A stretch of 64,000 nucleotides of DNA, from assembly GCF_900169165.1 (NCBI RefSeq), contig NZ_FXYY01000004.1, positions 179,731 to 243,730 of the forward strand. Reading direction: 5' to 3'. Below, piece after piece: positions 47,408 through 55,743 of this stretch (its first letter is position 1; the number at the start of each line of letters is the position of its first letter). Both the position numbers and the translations under genes were made by a program. The notes below the pieces were generated by a model. That model was given only the letters and a program-made list of their open reading frames with translations. It made no database searches and was not told the origin of the DNA. The stretch is from Brevibacterium linens ATCC 9172 (lineage in GTDB: Bacteria > Actinomycetota > Actinomycetes > Actinomycetales > Brevibacteriaceae).

Positions 47408-48522
47408 CCATTCGAACCATTCGCGGAGTGCAGAACGGCTCTTGAGGCGAGCTCGGTCCTCACTCGGGTTCGTGTCCGGTCGTCTGCGCGCGCAGAGTCC
47501 GTCAGGAGCGAGTCGAATCCGCTGTCTGCCATCGCACCGTTCGGCTTCTGGACGGAGTCGACCCAGGAGGTGCCCGTTGCCGAGTCACAGACGGCGGGCA
47601 GGCTGAGATAGGCCAAACGCGCGGTTTCCCGCCTGGCTCGGCGCAGACCGTCCAAGGTCAGGCCGACACTGCCGAGCAGGAACGCCAGTCCCATGAGCGC
47701 AGCGGCGAGGATCGCGGTCGGGAACCGGGGCACGAGACCGGTCTGCCAGAACTCCCAGATCACGGGCAGGCCGAAGACCAGCGACAGGGCCGCGAGCAAC
47801 ACGGTGAGGCTGCCGTAGAACAGGCGGGGTCGTTCGTGCCTCACGAGCGCAGAGATCAGACCGAGGATGCGGAACCCGTACTTGAAGGTCGAAAGCTTCG
47901 ACTCGCTTCCGTCGGGTCGGTCGCGGAAGTCCACGGCCACCTCGGTGATGGGCAGGCGCAGGGACATCGTGTGCACGGTCAGCTCGGTTTCGATCTCGAA
48001 CCGGCGACTGATCGCCGGGAACGATTTGACGAAGCGGCGAGAGAACACGCGGTAGCCCGAGAGCATGTCGGAGACCTCGGATCCGAAGAGCCACCCGGTC
48101 ATCCGGTTGAACATCTGGTTCCCGGCCTCGTGGCCGGGACGGTACGACGTGGTCTCCTGATTGTCCTGGCGCACCCCGAGAACATGGTCGTACGGGCCGG
48201 AGATCAGGGTGTCGATCATCTCCGGCAGGTGAGCCGCCTCGTAGGTGTCGTCGCCGTCGATCATCACGTAGATGTCGGCGTCGATGTCGGCGCAGGCGCG
48301 GCGGACGACGTTGCCCTTGCCCGGCACGTTCTCCCTGCGGACGATGGCTCCCGCCTCGGCGGCACGCTGCGAGGTGCGATCGCTCGAGCAGTTGTCGTAG
48401 ACGTAGACCGTGATGCCGGGGACGGCGGCCTTGAGGTCGCCGACGACCTTGGCGACGGTGATCTCCTCGTTGTGGCAGGGAACGATCGCCGCGATCCTGC
48501 TCGATACTTCGGACATGCCCAT
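47404..48522 (-). CDS. DPM1/GtrB-like glycosyltransferase family 2
   Basis: A 372-residue protein. IAAIVPCHNEEITVAKVVGD, YVYDNCSSDRT and VMIDGDDTYEAAHLPEM form the GT-A nucleotide and metal site, and DMLSGYRVFSRRFVKSFP is typical of polyprenyl-phosphate sugar synthases. Two hydrophobic helices follow (about residues 235-255 and 268-290), anchoring it in the membrane. The last ~80 residues are Arg/Ser-rich. It should make a polyprenyl-phosphate-linked sugar for the GT-C protein encoded next. An ATG 6 bases inside the frame is an equally good start. Confidence 0.85.
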   Translation of the reverse strand: MGMSEVSSRIAAIVPCHNEEITVAKVVGDLKAAVPGITVYVYDNCSSDRTSQRAAEAGAIVRRENVPGKGNVVRRACADIDADIYVMIDGDDTYEAAHLPEMIDTLISGPYDHVLGVRQDNQETTSYRPGHEAGNQMFNRMTGWLFGSEVSDMLSGYRVFSRRFVKSFPAISRRFEIETELTVHTMSLRLPITEVAVDFRDRPDGSESKLSTFKYGFRILGLISALVRHERPRLFYGSLTVLLAALSLVFGLPVIWEFWQTGLVPRFPTAILAAALMGLAFLLGSVGLTLDGLRRARRETARLAYLSLPAVCDSATGTSWVDSVQKPNGAMADSGFDSLLTDSARADDRTRTRVRTELASRAVLHSANGSNG

Positions 48523-48699
48523 CCCATCGTCGCGTGAGCACCGGCAAGCCCGGCCCGGTGCGCAGATCTGTCGATTCCACCGGTCTACGCCTCCGACGTG
48601 GACTGCGGGTTACGGACCGGGAAATAGCAATGCACCTTTCCCTGGGCATGAACCGACAAGACGGATACCGTCTCCTCCGAACGCGCTGCTGCATGGCCG

Positions 48700-48843
48700 C
48701 ATGGCCGCCTCACCTCGTCCCGTGGGCGGGGCCCCTGCGCCACGTGGCCGCCGCACCTCGTCCCGCGATCGTGGCTCCCACGCCACGTGGCCGCCTCACC
48801 TCATCCCGTGGGCGGGGCCCTACGCCACGTGGCCGCCTCGGCG
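48700..48843. repeat. ~42-bp tandem repeat upstream of metNIQ
   Basis: Three imperfect units (GCCACGTGGCCGCCTCACCT followed by CGTCCCGTGGGCGGGGCCC-type sequence) and a partial fourth lie in the 500-bp interval 48523-49022. The middle unit is diverged in its second half. Units contain CACGTG and end in CCGCCTCGGCGAG, the recurrent motif. I see no gene in the interval and no clear SAM riboswitch, although metN is a common target of one. Confidence 0.75.
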
Positions 48844-49022
48844 AGTATGTTCTCAGTCACGATCGCCCGGTTATACGTCGATTTATGACATCCGCCTGTG
48901 AGGATCATCTGATTGCTTGTCATCCTGAATCGTCGGCCCTACTGGACCGTAGACCGGCCCATCCCCAATTCCTGCCGTCCACCACCGTGCGCGGCACTGA
49001 CCAACCACACGAGGAGGCGCCT

Positions 49023-49991
49023 GTGATCGAACTGCGCGCACTGCGAAAGGTGTTCGGAGGCACCGTCGCCCTGGAGGAGATCGACCTCTCGGTCCCTGCC
49101 GCGGAGATCCACGGCATCGTCGGCCGCTCCGGCGCCGGCAAGTCCACCCTCATCCGCTGCCTGACCGGGCTCGAGTCCCCCACCTCCGGGACGGTGTCGA
49201 TCGACGGCGTCGACCTCACGAACCAGTCCGGTGCCGGTCTGCGCGAGGCGCGCCGCAGCATAGGCATGGTCTTCCAGCACGTCAACCTCCTCGACTCGAG
49301 CACGGCGCTGAAGAACGTCGCCCACCCGCTCAAGATCGCTGGCGTGCCGAAGGCCGACCGTCTGGCCAAGGCCCGTGAACTCCTCGATTTCGTCGGCCTC
49401 GGCGACCGCGTCGACAACTATCCCTCTCAGCTCTCGGGCGGGCAGAAACAGCGCGTCGGCATCGCCCGCGCCCTGGCTGCCGAGCCGAAGGTGCTGCTGT
49501 GCGATGAGCCCACCTCGGCGCTGGATTCGACGACGACGGAGCAGATCCTCGGTCTCATCCGCTCGCTGCGTGACCGACTGGGCATCACCGTCCTCATCAT
49601 CACTCACGAGATGTCCGTCATCCGCGAGATCTGCGACTCCGTGACGCTGCTGGCCGACGGCCGCGTGGCCAAGACCGGGAAACTCGCCGAGGTCATCGCC
49701 GAGCCCGGGTCGGTGCTCGCCAAGGATCTCGTCCCCCTGCCTCCGGTCAGCCTCGATGACGGGGCGAGCCGCCTCGTCGAGGTCTCTCTGGCCGGCACGG
49801 ACCTGCCCACCGTGCTCACCGCCGCGCGGAATGCCGGAGCGAGCGCCGAGGCGATCCTCGCCGGAGCCGTGGAGACCATCGACGGCCGTCAGGTCGGTCG
49901 GCTGCGCTTCTCCGTCGACTCCGCCGACCAGGCGAAAGAGCTGATCAGCGCCCTGCAAGCCGATGGAATCTACGCGGAGGAGGCTGCCTGA
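49023..49991 (+). CDS. metN: Methionine ABC transporter ATP-binding protein
   Basis: MetN powers methionine import with MetI and MetQ. Walker A GRSGAGKST, signature SQLSGGQKQRVGIARAL, Walker B VLLCDEPTSALDSTT and H-loop ITHEMSVI are intact. FVFQHV-like MVFQHVNLLDSSTALKNV marks the MetN group. The C-terminal ~75 residues (VEVSLAGTDLPTVL onward) form the NIL domain that binds methionine and inhibits transport. GTG start at 49023 chosen behind GAGGAGGCGCCT; the frame upstream is repeat DNA. It overlaps metI by one base. Confidence 0.93.
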   Translation: MIELRALRKVFGGTVALEEIDLSVPAAEIHGIVGRSGAGKSTLIRCLTGLESPTSGTVSIDGVDLTNQSGAGLREARRSIGMVFQHVNLLDSSTALKNVAHPLKIAGVPKADRLAKARELLDFVGLGDRVDNYPSQLSGGQKQRVGIARALAAEPKVLLCDEPTSALDSTTTEQILGLIRSLRDRLGITVLIITHEMSVIREICDSVTLLADGRVAKTGKLAEVIAEPGSVLAKDLVPLPPVSLDDGASRLVEVSLAGTDLPTVLTAARNAGASAEAILAGAVETIDGRQVGRLRFSVDSADQAKELISALQADGIYAEEAA

Positions 49992-50665
49992 TGAACGATC
50001 CCACATGGTTCGACAACCCGGCGATCACCGATCAGATGTGGCCGGCCACCATCGAGACTCTGCTCATGACGGCGTGGTCGACCGGCCTGGCCGTGCTCTT
50101 CGGTCTGCCCTTGGGCATCTGGCTGTTCACCGCCTCGAAGGGTGGGCTGAACTCGAACCCGGTCGTCTACCGGGTGCTGTCCTTCATCGTCGACATCACG
50201 CGCTCGATCCCCTTCATCATCCTCATCATCGCGCTCATCCCCTTCGCCCGATTCGTCGTCGGCTCGGCACTCGGCTGGCAGGCGACCGTGGTGTCGCTGA
50301 CCATCGGCGCGATCCCCTTCTACGCCCGTCTGGTCGAGAACTCGCTGCGCGAGGTCTCCGAGGGCAAGATCGAAGCCGCGCTGATGATGGGCGCATCGAA
50401 CGGCCAGGTCATCCGTCAGGTCTACGTTCCCGAGGCTCTGCCAGGGCTGATCGGGGCCGCCACGGTCACCTCGGTGACGTTGGTGTCCTACACCGCGATG
50501 GCCGGTGCCGTGGGCGGCGGCGGTCTGGGTGCGCTGGCGATCTCCTACGGCTATCAGCGCTACCAGGCGGACACGATGATCGCCTGCATCATCGTCCTCG
50601 TCCTCATCGTCACGCTCATCCAGTTCATCGGCGACCGACTGGCCCGCGCGGTCGACCACCGGTGA
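49991..50665 (+). CDS. metI: Methionine ABC transporter permease
   Basis: A 224-residue protein with five hydrophobic helices: IETLLMTAWSTGLAVLFGLP, VLSFIVDITRSIPFIILIIA, TVVSLTIGAIPFYARLVENS, SVTLVSYTAMAGAVGGGGLG and TMIACIIVLVLIVTLIQFIG. The EAA loop GASNGQVIRQVYVPEALPGL contacts MetN. Length and layout equal those of E. coli MetI. It directly follows metN and precedes metQ by about 110 bp, which contain one CCGCCTCGGCGAGG copy. Confidence 0.95.
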   Translation: MNDPTWFDNPAITDQMWPATIETLLMTAWSTGLAVLFGLPLGIWLFTASKGGLNSNPVVYRVLSFIVDITRSIPFIILIIALIPFARFVVGSALGWQATVVSLTIGAIPFYARLVENSLREVSEGKIEAALMMGASNGQVIRQVYVPEALPGLIGAATVTSVTLVSYTAMAGAVGGGGLGALAISYGYQRYQADTMIACIIVLVLIVTLIQFIGDRLARAVDHR

Positions 50666-50777
50666 GCCGCCTCGGCGAGGTCGGCCACGTCCGGCGCAGC
50701 GGCGGCTCCGTCGGTCGTGACGACGGCCACCACTGCCCATCCCACTGCACATCACTCAACACACATGAAGGAGAACT

Positions 50778-51614
50778 ATGAAGACCAAGCTCATTGCGAT
50801 CGCGGCCAGCGCCACTCTGCTGCTGTCGGGTTGCGGACTCATCGGCGGCGGCACCGATTCCGTCGGTGAGAAGGACGGCGACGTCACGAAGCTCACCGTG
50901 GGTGCGACCCCGGTTCCGCAGGGCGACATCCTGCGCTACGTGGATGAGAACCTCGCCGAGGATGCCGGCCTCGACATCGAGGTCACCGAGTACACGGACT
51001 ACACGCTGCCGAACAAGGCGCTCAACGACGGCGACATCGACGCGAACTACTTCCAGCACAAGCCATACCTCGACTCCGAGGTCGAAGGCCAGGGCTACGA
51101 GATCACCGGCTTCGAGCCCATCAACCTCGAGCCCTTCGCACTGTTCTCGAACGACATCACGGATGTTGCGGACATTCCGAAGAACGCGAAGATTGGCATC
51201 AACAACGATCCGTCGAACCAGGGACGTGCGCTCAAGCTGCTCGAAGGGGCGAAGCTCATCACCCTCAAGGACGGAGTGGACGCGGTCGACGCAAAGCTCT
51301 CCGATGTCGAGGACAATCCGAAGAACATCGAGTTCGTCGAAGCTGACGCCGCGCAGCTGGCCCGCACCCTCGAAGACGTCGACGCCTCTGTCATCAACGG
51401 CAACAACGCCCTCGAAGCCGGACTGAGCCCGGCCGAGGACGGCATCCTGCTCGAGAAGGCCGAGGACAACCCCTATGGCAACTTCCTCGCCGTGCGCACG
51501 GAGAACAAGGACGACGAGAACTTGGGGAAGCTCGACGAGCTGCTCCACTCCCCCGAAGTGAAGACGTTCATCGAGGACAAGTGGGCCGACGGCTCCGTCC
51601 TCCCCAGCTTCTGA
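50778..51614 (+). CDS. metQ: Methionine-binding lipoprotein (NlpA/MetQ family)
   Basis: A 278-residue lipoprotein with signal peptide and lipobox LLLSGCG (Cys about residue 18). The NlpA domain follows: KLTVGATPVPQGDILRYV, VTEYTDYTLPNKALNDGDID, ANYFQHKPYLDSEV and ASVINGNNALEAGLSPAEDG, the last holding the Asn that contacts the ligand's amino acid group. ATG with AAGGAGAAC ribosome site. A 56-bp palindrome follows 10 bp after the stop. Confidence 0.93.
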   Translation: MKTKLIAIAASATLLLSGCGLIGGGTDSVGEKDGDVTKLTVGATPVPQGDILRYVDENLAEDAGLDIEVTEYTDYTLPNKALNDGDIDANYFQHKPYLDSEVEGQGYEITGFEPINLEPFALFSNDITDVADIPKNAKIGINNDPSNQGRALKLLEGAKLITLKDGVDAVDAKLSDVEDNPKNIEFVEADAAQLARTLEDVDASVINGNNALEAGLSPAEDGILLEKAEDNPYGNFLAVRTENKDDENLGKLDELLHSPEVKTFIEDKWADGSVLPSF

Positions 51615-51624
51615 CCCTCTATTG

Positions 51625-51680
51625 CTACCTGACGGCGGCCCAGCAACCTCGCGCGAGGTTGCTGGGCCGCCGTCACGTAG
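51625..51680. repeat. 56-bp near-perfect palindrome, copy 1 (family P56a)
   Basis: The element is almost a perfect palindrome centred at CTCGC/GCGAG: arms CTACCTGACGGCGGCCCAGC and GCTGGGCCGCCGTCACGTAG with one mismatch over 28 bp. It begins 10 bp after the metQ stop and may serve as its terminator. A second copy of the same length lies at 57794-57849. Confidence 0.9.
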
Positions 51681-51815
51681 TTCTGGAGGGGGTTTGTGTG
51701 TCAGGACATTTGTCACTTCGCAGTCGGGATCGCACTCCCTACAGCGCCGCCTCGGGCCTCGGTAGCGTCGACGGTGTCAGAAACCAACGACACTTCGAAC
51801 GAGGAGGCGGACGTG

Positions 51816-52355
51816 ATGAACCGTCGCACCAAACAGGCATCAGCACCACCGTCCACTGTTGCCCCCATTCAGAGCGCAGGGCACGAACCACCGGCCGAGC
51901 CGATTGCGACTCCCCTGCGGAGTCCTGCGATCAGCGCTGCCGCCGTGACCCTCACCGCGGTCTTCGCCGCGCTGGCGGTGTGGGTGATCGCTGTACCGGT
52001 CGCCGGCGTCACTCTGACCGCCGGCGGCCTCACTGTCTCCCTTACTGCTGTCGCGCTCGTGTCCCTCGGCAGCGGGTGTGCAGCCAGCCTGTCCTACCTC
52101 ATCATGAGAGGCTTTCGCAGCGGAGCGGTCATGTGGACCGTCATCGCCTGCACTGTCCTCGTCCTGTCCATGGCAGGTCCGCTGCTGTCAGGAGCCAGGG
52201 ACTCGGCTCTGGTCGCACTGGAGCTGATGCATCTGGCCGTGGGCGTCACGATGATCGTCGGCCTGCGGCGCTTCGTCTCGCGCAGCATGAGCCGCGCTTT
52301 CGATCAGCGCACCGCTGCATCTGATTCGGCCTCGTCTGCGGCGGGTTCCGAGTAA
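51816..52355 (+). CDS. DUF6069-type membrane protein
   Basis: A 179-residue protein with a disordered N-terminal stretch of about 45 residues and four hydrophobic helices (AVTLTAVFAALAVWVIAVPV, LTVSLTAVALVSLGSGCAAS, AVMWTVIACTVLVLSMAGPL, LELMHLAVGVTMIVGLRRF). That is the DUF6069 pattern in my judgement; function unknown. ATG at 51816 chosen behind GAGGAGGCGG. It ends one base into the possible first ATG of the sensor kinase, so the three genes form one operon, and it may be a target or accessory of that system. Confidence 0.65.
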   Translation: MNRRTKQASAPPSTVAPIQSAGHEPPAEPIATPLRSPAISAAAVTLTAVFAALAVWVIAVPVAGVTLTAGGLTVSLTAVALVSLGSGCAASLSYLIMRGFRSGAVMWTVIACTVLVLSMAGPLLSGARDSALVALELMHLAVGVTMIVGLRRFVSRSMSRAFDQRTAASDSASSAAGSE

Positions 52356-52375
52356 TGTACGAATCGGAGGCGACA

Positions 52376-53503
52376 ATGACGAAGCAATCCATTTCGACCG
52401 ACTGCGACGACGAAGTCACATGGTGGGTCGCCCGAACCCGCGGGCCGGGGTTCGCGCTGATCTGGCTGCCGGTCCTCATGCTGTCCCCGATGCTGACAGC
52501 TGTTCTCGACGGCAAGGCCGTCATACTCGCGGTCCATCTGGCGATCGCTGCCCTCTATGTCATCACGGTCGTCATCGCCCACCGCGGCCTGCCGCAGCGA
52601 GTGGGAGAACTCTGCACGATCGGGCTCATGGCACTCGTCGTCGTCCAATTCTTCCTGTCTCCCGGGGGTCAAGGCTTCCTCTATCCGCTGCTCGCCATCG
52701 CAGCGGCAACCGCGATCCGCCTTCGCGCCGCACTCGGCATCGTGATGGGCCTGGCCATCAGCGGCTCCTTCGCTGAAGGATTCTCCACGATGTCGCTCAG
52801 CAATGCTCTGCAGTTCGGCTTCGCCACCGTCATGGCCGGCGCCAGCACCTACCTGATCCGCTGTCTCACGGGAACGATCGATGACCTGCGCGCCACCCGC
52901 CGCCGTCTGGCCGGGCTTGCGGTCGTCGAGGAACGCCAGCGCTTCTCCAGAGATCTCCATGATCTGCTCGGCCACACTCTCTCGGTGATCGTGGTCAAGG
53001 CCGAGGCCATTCGTCGCCTCGCCGACGGTGATCCCGCAGTTGCCGCCAAGCATGCGCAGGAGATCGAAGGCATCGGACGCACAGCCCTGGCCGATGTCCG
53101 GCAGACGGTCGCCGGGTACCGGCAGATGCGCTTCGCCGATGAGCTGTCCCACGCAGTCGACACCCTTGAGGACGCCGGGATCGAAGTCGAGACGACGACT
53201 CCGCTGCCGCACCTCGATGGTCCCACCGACACGCTCTTCGCCTGGGCTGTCCGGGAGGCGGCGACGAACATTCTCCGTTACGCCCACGCATCCCACTGCA
53301 CGATGAAGATCACGGTCGACGAGTCAGCCGCAGCACTCGAAATCACCGACGACGGCCACGGGACGGGCTCGAATCCGACCGGCTCGGGCCTGGTCGGGGT
53401 GCGAGAGAGGGCAGAACGTCTGGGCGGTCACGTGCATACACGCTCGGGCCCGCGCGGCTTCACGCTCACCGTCCACGCACCGAGTACAGAGGAATCGGAA
53501 TGA
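52376..53503 (+). CDS. Sensor histidine kinase, HisKA_3 (DesK/NarX-like) family
   Basis: A 375-residue kinase with about five to six N-terminal membrane helices (residues ~25-160), then the dimerisation domain with the phosphorylated histidine in FSRDLHDLLGHTLSVIVV. A HATPase_c end follows (AVREAATNILRYAHAS, EITDDGHGTGSNPTGSGLVG, GVRERAERLGGHV). The N box is short, as usual for this class. ATG at 52376 is preceded by CGGAGGCGACA; an ATG 21 bases upstream overlaps the previous stop. The stimulus is unknown and probably membrane-related. It overlaps the regulator gene by 4 bp. Confidence 0.92.
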   Translation: MTKQSISTDCDDEVTWWVARTRGPGFALIWLPVLMLSPMLTAVLDGKAVILAVHLAIAALYVITVVIAHRGLPQRVGELCTIGLMALVVVQFFLSPGGQGFLYPLLAIAAATAIRLRAALGIVMGLAISGSFAEGFSTMSLSNALQFGFATVMAGASTYLIRCLTGTIDDLRATRRRLAGLAVVEERQRFSRDLHDLLGHTLSVIVVKAEAIRRLADGDPAVAAKHAQEIEGIGRTALADVRQTVAGYRQMRFADELSHAVDTLEDAGIEVETTTPLPHLDGPTDTLFAWAVREAATNILRYAHASHCTMKITVDESAAALEITDDGHGTGSNPTGSGLVGVRERAERLGGHVHTRSGPRGFTLTVHAPSTEESE

Positions 53504-54141
53504 TCAGGATCGCCGTCATCGAGGACCAGGCTCTCATGCGCTCGGCCCTCATCAGTCTGCTCGACCTCGAAGACGACATCACCGTCGTCGGTGAAGCAGC
53601 TCGCGGCGACGAAGTCTCCGAACTGGTCCGCGGACTCAAACCGGATGTCGTTCTCCTCGACATCGATCTGCCGGGGATGAACGGACTCGAAGCTCTCGAA
53701 GAGCTCAATCATGCGACCGACGGCACCACATCCACCACTGCCGATACTGACGCGACCGGCTCCTCAGTCATCATCGTCACGACCTTCGGCCGAGCGGGAT
53801 ACCTCAGGCGTGCGATGGACGCAGGCGCACGGGGCTTCCTCGTCAAAGATGATCCGGTCGAGACGCTCGCCGGGTCGATCCGGCGGGTCGCACAGGGGGA
53901 GATGGTCATCGACCCGCTGCTGGCGGCCCAGGCACTGAGTTCAGGAGAGAATCCGCTCACGGACCGGGAGAGCCAGGTACTCCGCGCGACTGATGACGGG
54001 GTCCCCATCGTCGACGCGGCCGAGGCTCTGCATCTGTCTCCGAGCACCGTCCGCAACTACCTGTCGAGCGCGATCGGCAAGCTCGGGGCCCGCAATCGCG
54101 CCGAAGCGATGCGAAACGCCCGCCGCGAGGGGTGGATGTGA
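53500..54141 (+). CDS. Response regulator, NarL/FixJ family
   Basis: A 213-residue protein. The receiver domain has the acidic pocket IEDQALMRSAL, the phosphorylated aspartate in VVLLDIDLPGMNG, and the switch threonine/lysine in VTTFGRAGYL and FLVKDDPVE. A polar insertion (HATDGTTSTTADTDATGSS) lengthens the loop before beta-4. The LuxR-type HTH follows (PLTDRESQVLRATDDG, DAAEALHLSPSTVRNYLSSA). Partner of the kinase just upstream. Confidence 0.93.
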   Translation: MIRIAVIEDQALMRSALISLLDLEDDITVVGEAARGDEVSELVRGLKPDVVLLDIDLPGMNGLEALEELNHATDGTTSTTADTDATGSSVIIVTTFGRAGYLRRAMDAGARGFLVKDDPVETLAGSIRRVAQGEMVIDPLLAAQALSSGENPLTDRESQVLRATDDGVPIVDAAEALHLSPSTVRNYLSSAIGKLGARNRAEAMRNARREGWM

Positions 54142-54208
54142 CGCTCAGCCCCGCGCACCGCAGCCGTCGCCGAGGCTGGGCTCGACGGGACGACCGGCGC
54201 TGCCCGAA

Positions 54209-54994
54209 TCACACCATACTCGGCAGCACCCCGCCGTCTGCGCGCAGGGCCGCACCGTTCGTCGCCGAAGACAGCGGGCTGGCCAGATAGCCCACCAAGC
54301 TGGCGATCTCGCCCGGGTCGATGAAGCGCTGCAGCAGCGAGGACTCCCGCACCAGTGAGTCCCGCAGATCATCGACGGACATCGATTGTGCGGCGGCGTT
54401 CTGTTCGACCACGGCAGCAACCCCGTCCGAATACGTTGGTCCGCCGAGCACGGTGTTCACGGTCACCTCGGTGCCGCGGGTGAGTTTCGCCAAACCGTTG
54501 CTCAGCGCCAGCGCCGCGGCCTTCGTCACGCCGTAGTGGATCATGTCCGCGGGCACGTCGATGGCCGATTCCGTGCCGATGAAGATGATTCGGCCCCACC
54601 CGTCCGCAAGCATCCGCGGAAGCAGCCGTCTGGACAGGCGAACCGCGCCCATGAGGTTGATCTCGAAGTAGCGCGTCCACTCGGCATCGTCGATCTCGGC
54701 AAATGTCGCCACGTCGAAGAGACCGACGTTGTTGATGAGGATGTCGACGTCGCCGAGGCGGTCGAGCAGCTCGTCGACCTGCCCGGGGTCGGCGAAGTCC
54801 GCCGCGATCCCCCTCGCCGAGGCGGCCGGGTTGTCGTCTTGCAGACGTGCAACAGCCGCGTCGACGCTGTCCTCATTGCGTCCGTTGATGATGACCGTCG
54901 CACCTTCGTGCGCGCACAGGGAGGCGATCGCGTACCCGATCCCCTGTGTCGAGCCTGAGATGAATGCGGTTTTGCCTGCCAGTTGAAGGTCCAT
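54209..54994 (-). CDS. Short-chain dehydrogenase/reductase
   Basis: A 261-residue Rossmann-fold oxidoreductase. The glycine motif AFISGSTQGIGYAIASL binds NAD(P), ILINNVGLFDVATF follows, and the catalytic Ser and Tyr-x-x-x-Lys are in IIFIGTESAIDV and MIHYGVTKAAALAL. The substrate is unknown. ATG at 54994 chosen behind AGGTGGG. The segment DNPAASARGIAAD in the cofactor-proximal loop coincides with a copy of the GC motif. It is divergent from a MarR-type gene across about 100 bp, a common regulator-target layout. Confidence 0.92.
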   Translation of the reverse strand: MDLQLAGKTAFISGSTQGIGYAIASLCAHEGATVIINGRNEDSVDAAVARLQDDNPAASARGIAADFADPGQVDELLDRLGDVDILINNVGLFDVATFAEIDDAEWTRYFEINLMGAVRLSRRLLPRMLADGWGRIIFIGTESAIDVPADMIHYGVTKAAALALSNGLAKLTRGTEVTVNTVLGGPTYSDGVAAVVEQNAAAQSMSVDDLRDSLVRESSLLQRFIDPGEIASLVGYLASPLSSATNGAALRADGGVLPSMV

Positions 54995-55029
54995 GTAATG
55001 CCCACCTTGACGTCTCGAATCCGATTCGA

Positions 55030-55076
55030 CTTGTCTAGGAAAGTCAACAATAGATCGATTGAGTTTCTCAGGCAAG
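55030..55076. promoter_or_regulatory. Imperfect inverted repeat, possible MarR operator
   Basis: CTTGTCTAGGAAAGTCAA and TTGAGTTTCTCAGGCAAG pair at 14 of 18 positions with an 11-base centre, lying between the divergent SDR and MarR genes. A shorter inverted pair GACTT/AAGTC lies inside the left arm. Position and symmetry suit binding by the adjacent regulator. Confidence 0.45.
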
Positions 55077-55097
55077 TAATCAGCTAGACTGCACTGC

Positions 55098-55616
55098 ATG
55101 AGCAGTCCTGCGAGCAGCGCCACAGAACGAAACCCTCAAGACTCCGATACGCCCACCTTCACGGCGGACGAACTCGAGATCTGGTCGTCGGTCGCGACCT
55201 TGCTGGAGTGGCTTCCGGCCGCACTCGATGCGCAGATGCAACGCGATTCGCAGATCAGCCACTTCGAGTACGGAATCCTCTTTGCCCTCTCCCAGGCAGA
55301 CGAAGCATCCCTGTCGATGAAGGAGTTGGCCGGCTTCGCCAACAGCACTCTCTCCCGACTGTCGAGGGCAGTCGCCCGCCTCGAGCGCCAGGGATGGGTG
55401 ACTCGACGCCCGGACCCCGAAGACGGGCGTACGACGATCGCCTCCCTCACCGACTCCGGTCTCGCAACAATGCGTGCGGCCGCTCCGGAACACGTTGCCT
55501 TCGTCCGACGCGTCGTCTTCGAGTCTCTGACCCCGGCTCAGGCTCGCACGCTGGGCAGGGCCAGTCGGCGTATCACCTCCGCGATCAGGGAGGATGGCGG
55601 CTGGCGACCGCAGTGA
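55098..55616 (+). CDS. MarR family regulator
   Basis: A 172-residue protein with the MarR winged helix: SQISHFEYGILFALSQADEA, LSMKELAGFANSTLSRLSRA (recognition region) and the wing WVTRRPDPEDGRTTIASLTD. About 25 disordered residues precede it. It is divergent from the SDR gene and probably controls it and itself through the intergenic inverted repeat. The ligand is unknown. Confidence 0.92.
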   Translation: MSSPASSATERNPQDSDTPTFTADELEIWSSVATLLEWLPAALDAQMQRDSQISHFEYGILFALSQADEASLSMKELAGFANSTLSRLSRAVARLERQGWVTRRPDPEDGRTTIASLTDSGLATMRAAAPEHVAFVRRVVFESLTPAQARTLGRASRRITSAIREDGGWRPQ

Positions 55617-55743
55617 TATTCAGACATCGAGCACCTCGGCCTCGAATTCAGAACTCTGCCCTGCCGGCACGATTCGATGACACAATGCGAGGAGGCGAAT
55701 TCGCCTGCCAACGTCTCTGAGCGAGTTCCTCAAGGAGGAGAAC

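Noticed and set aside
48844..49022. SAM riboswitch ahead of metN
   Set aside because: I looked for SAM-I, SAM-II and SAM-IV core blocks in the spacer and could not match them; a covariance-model search would settle it.
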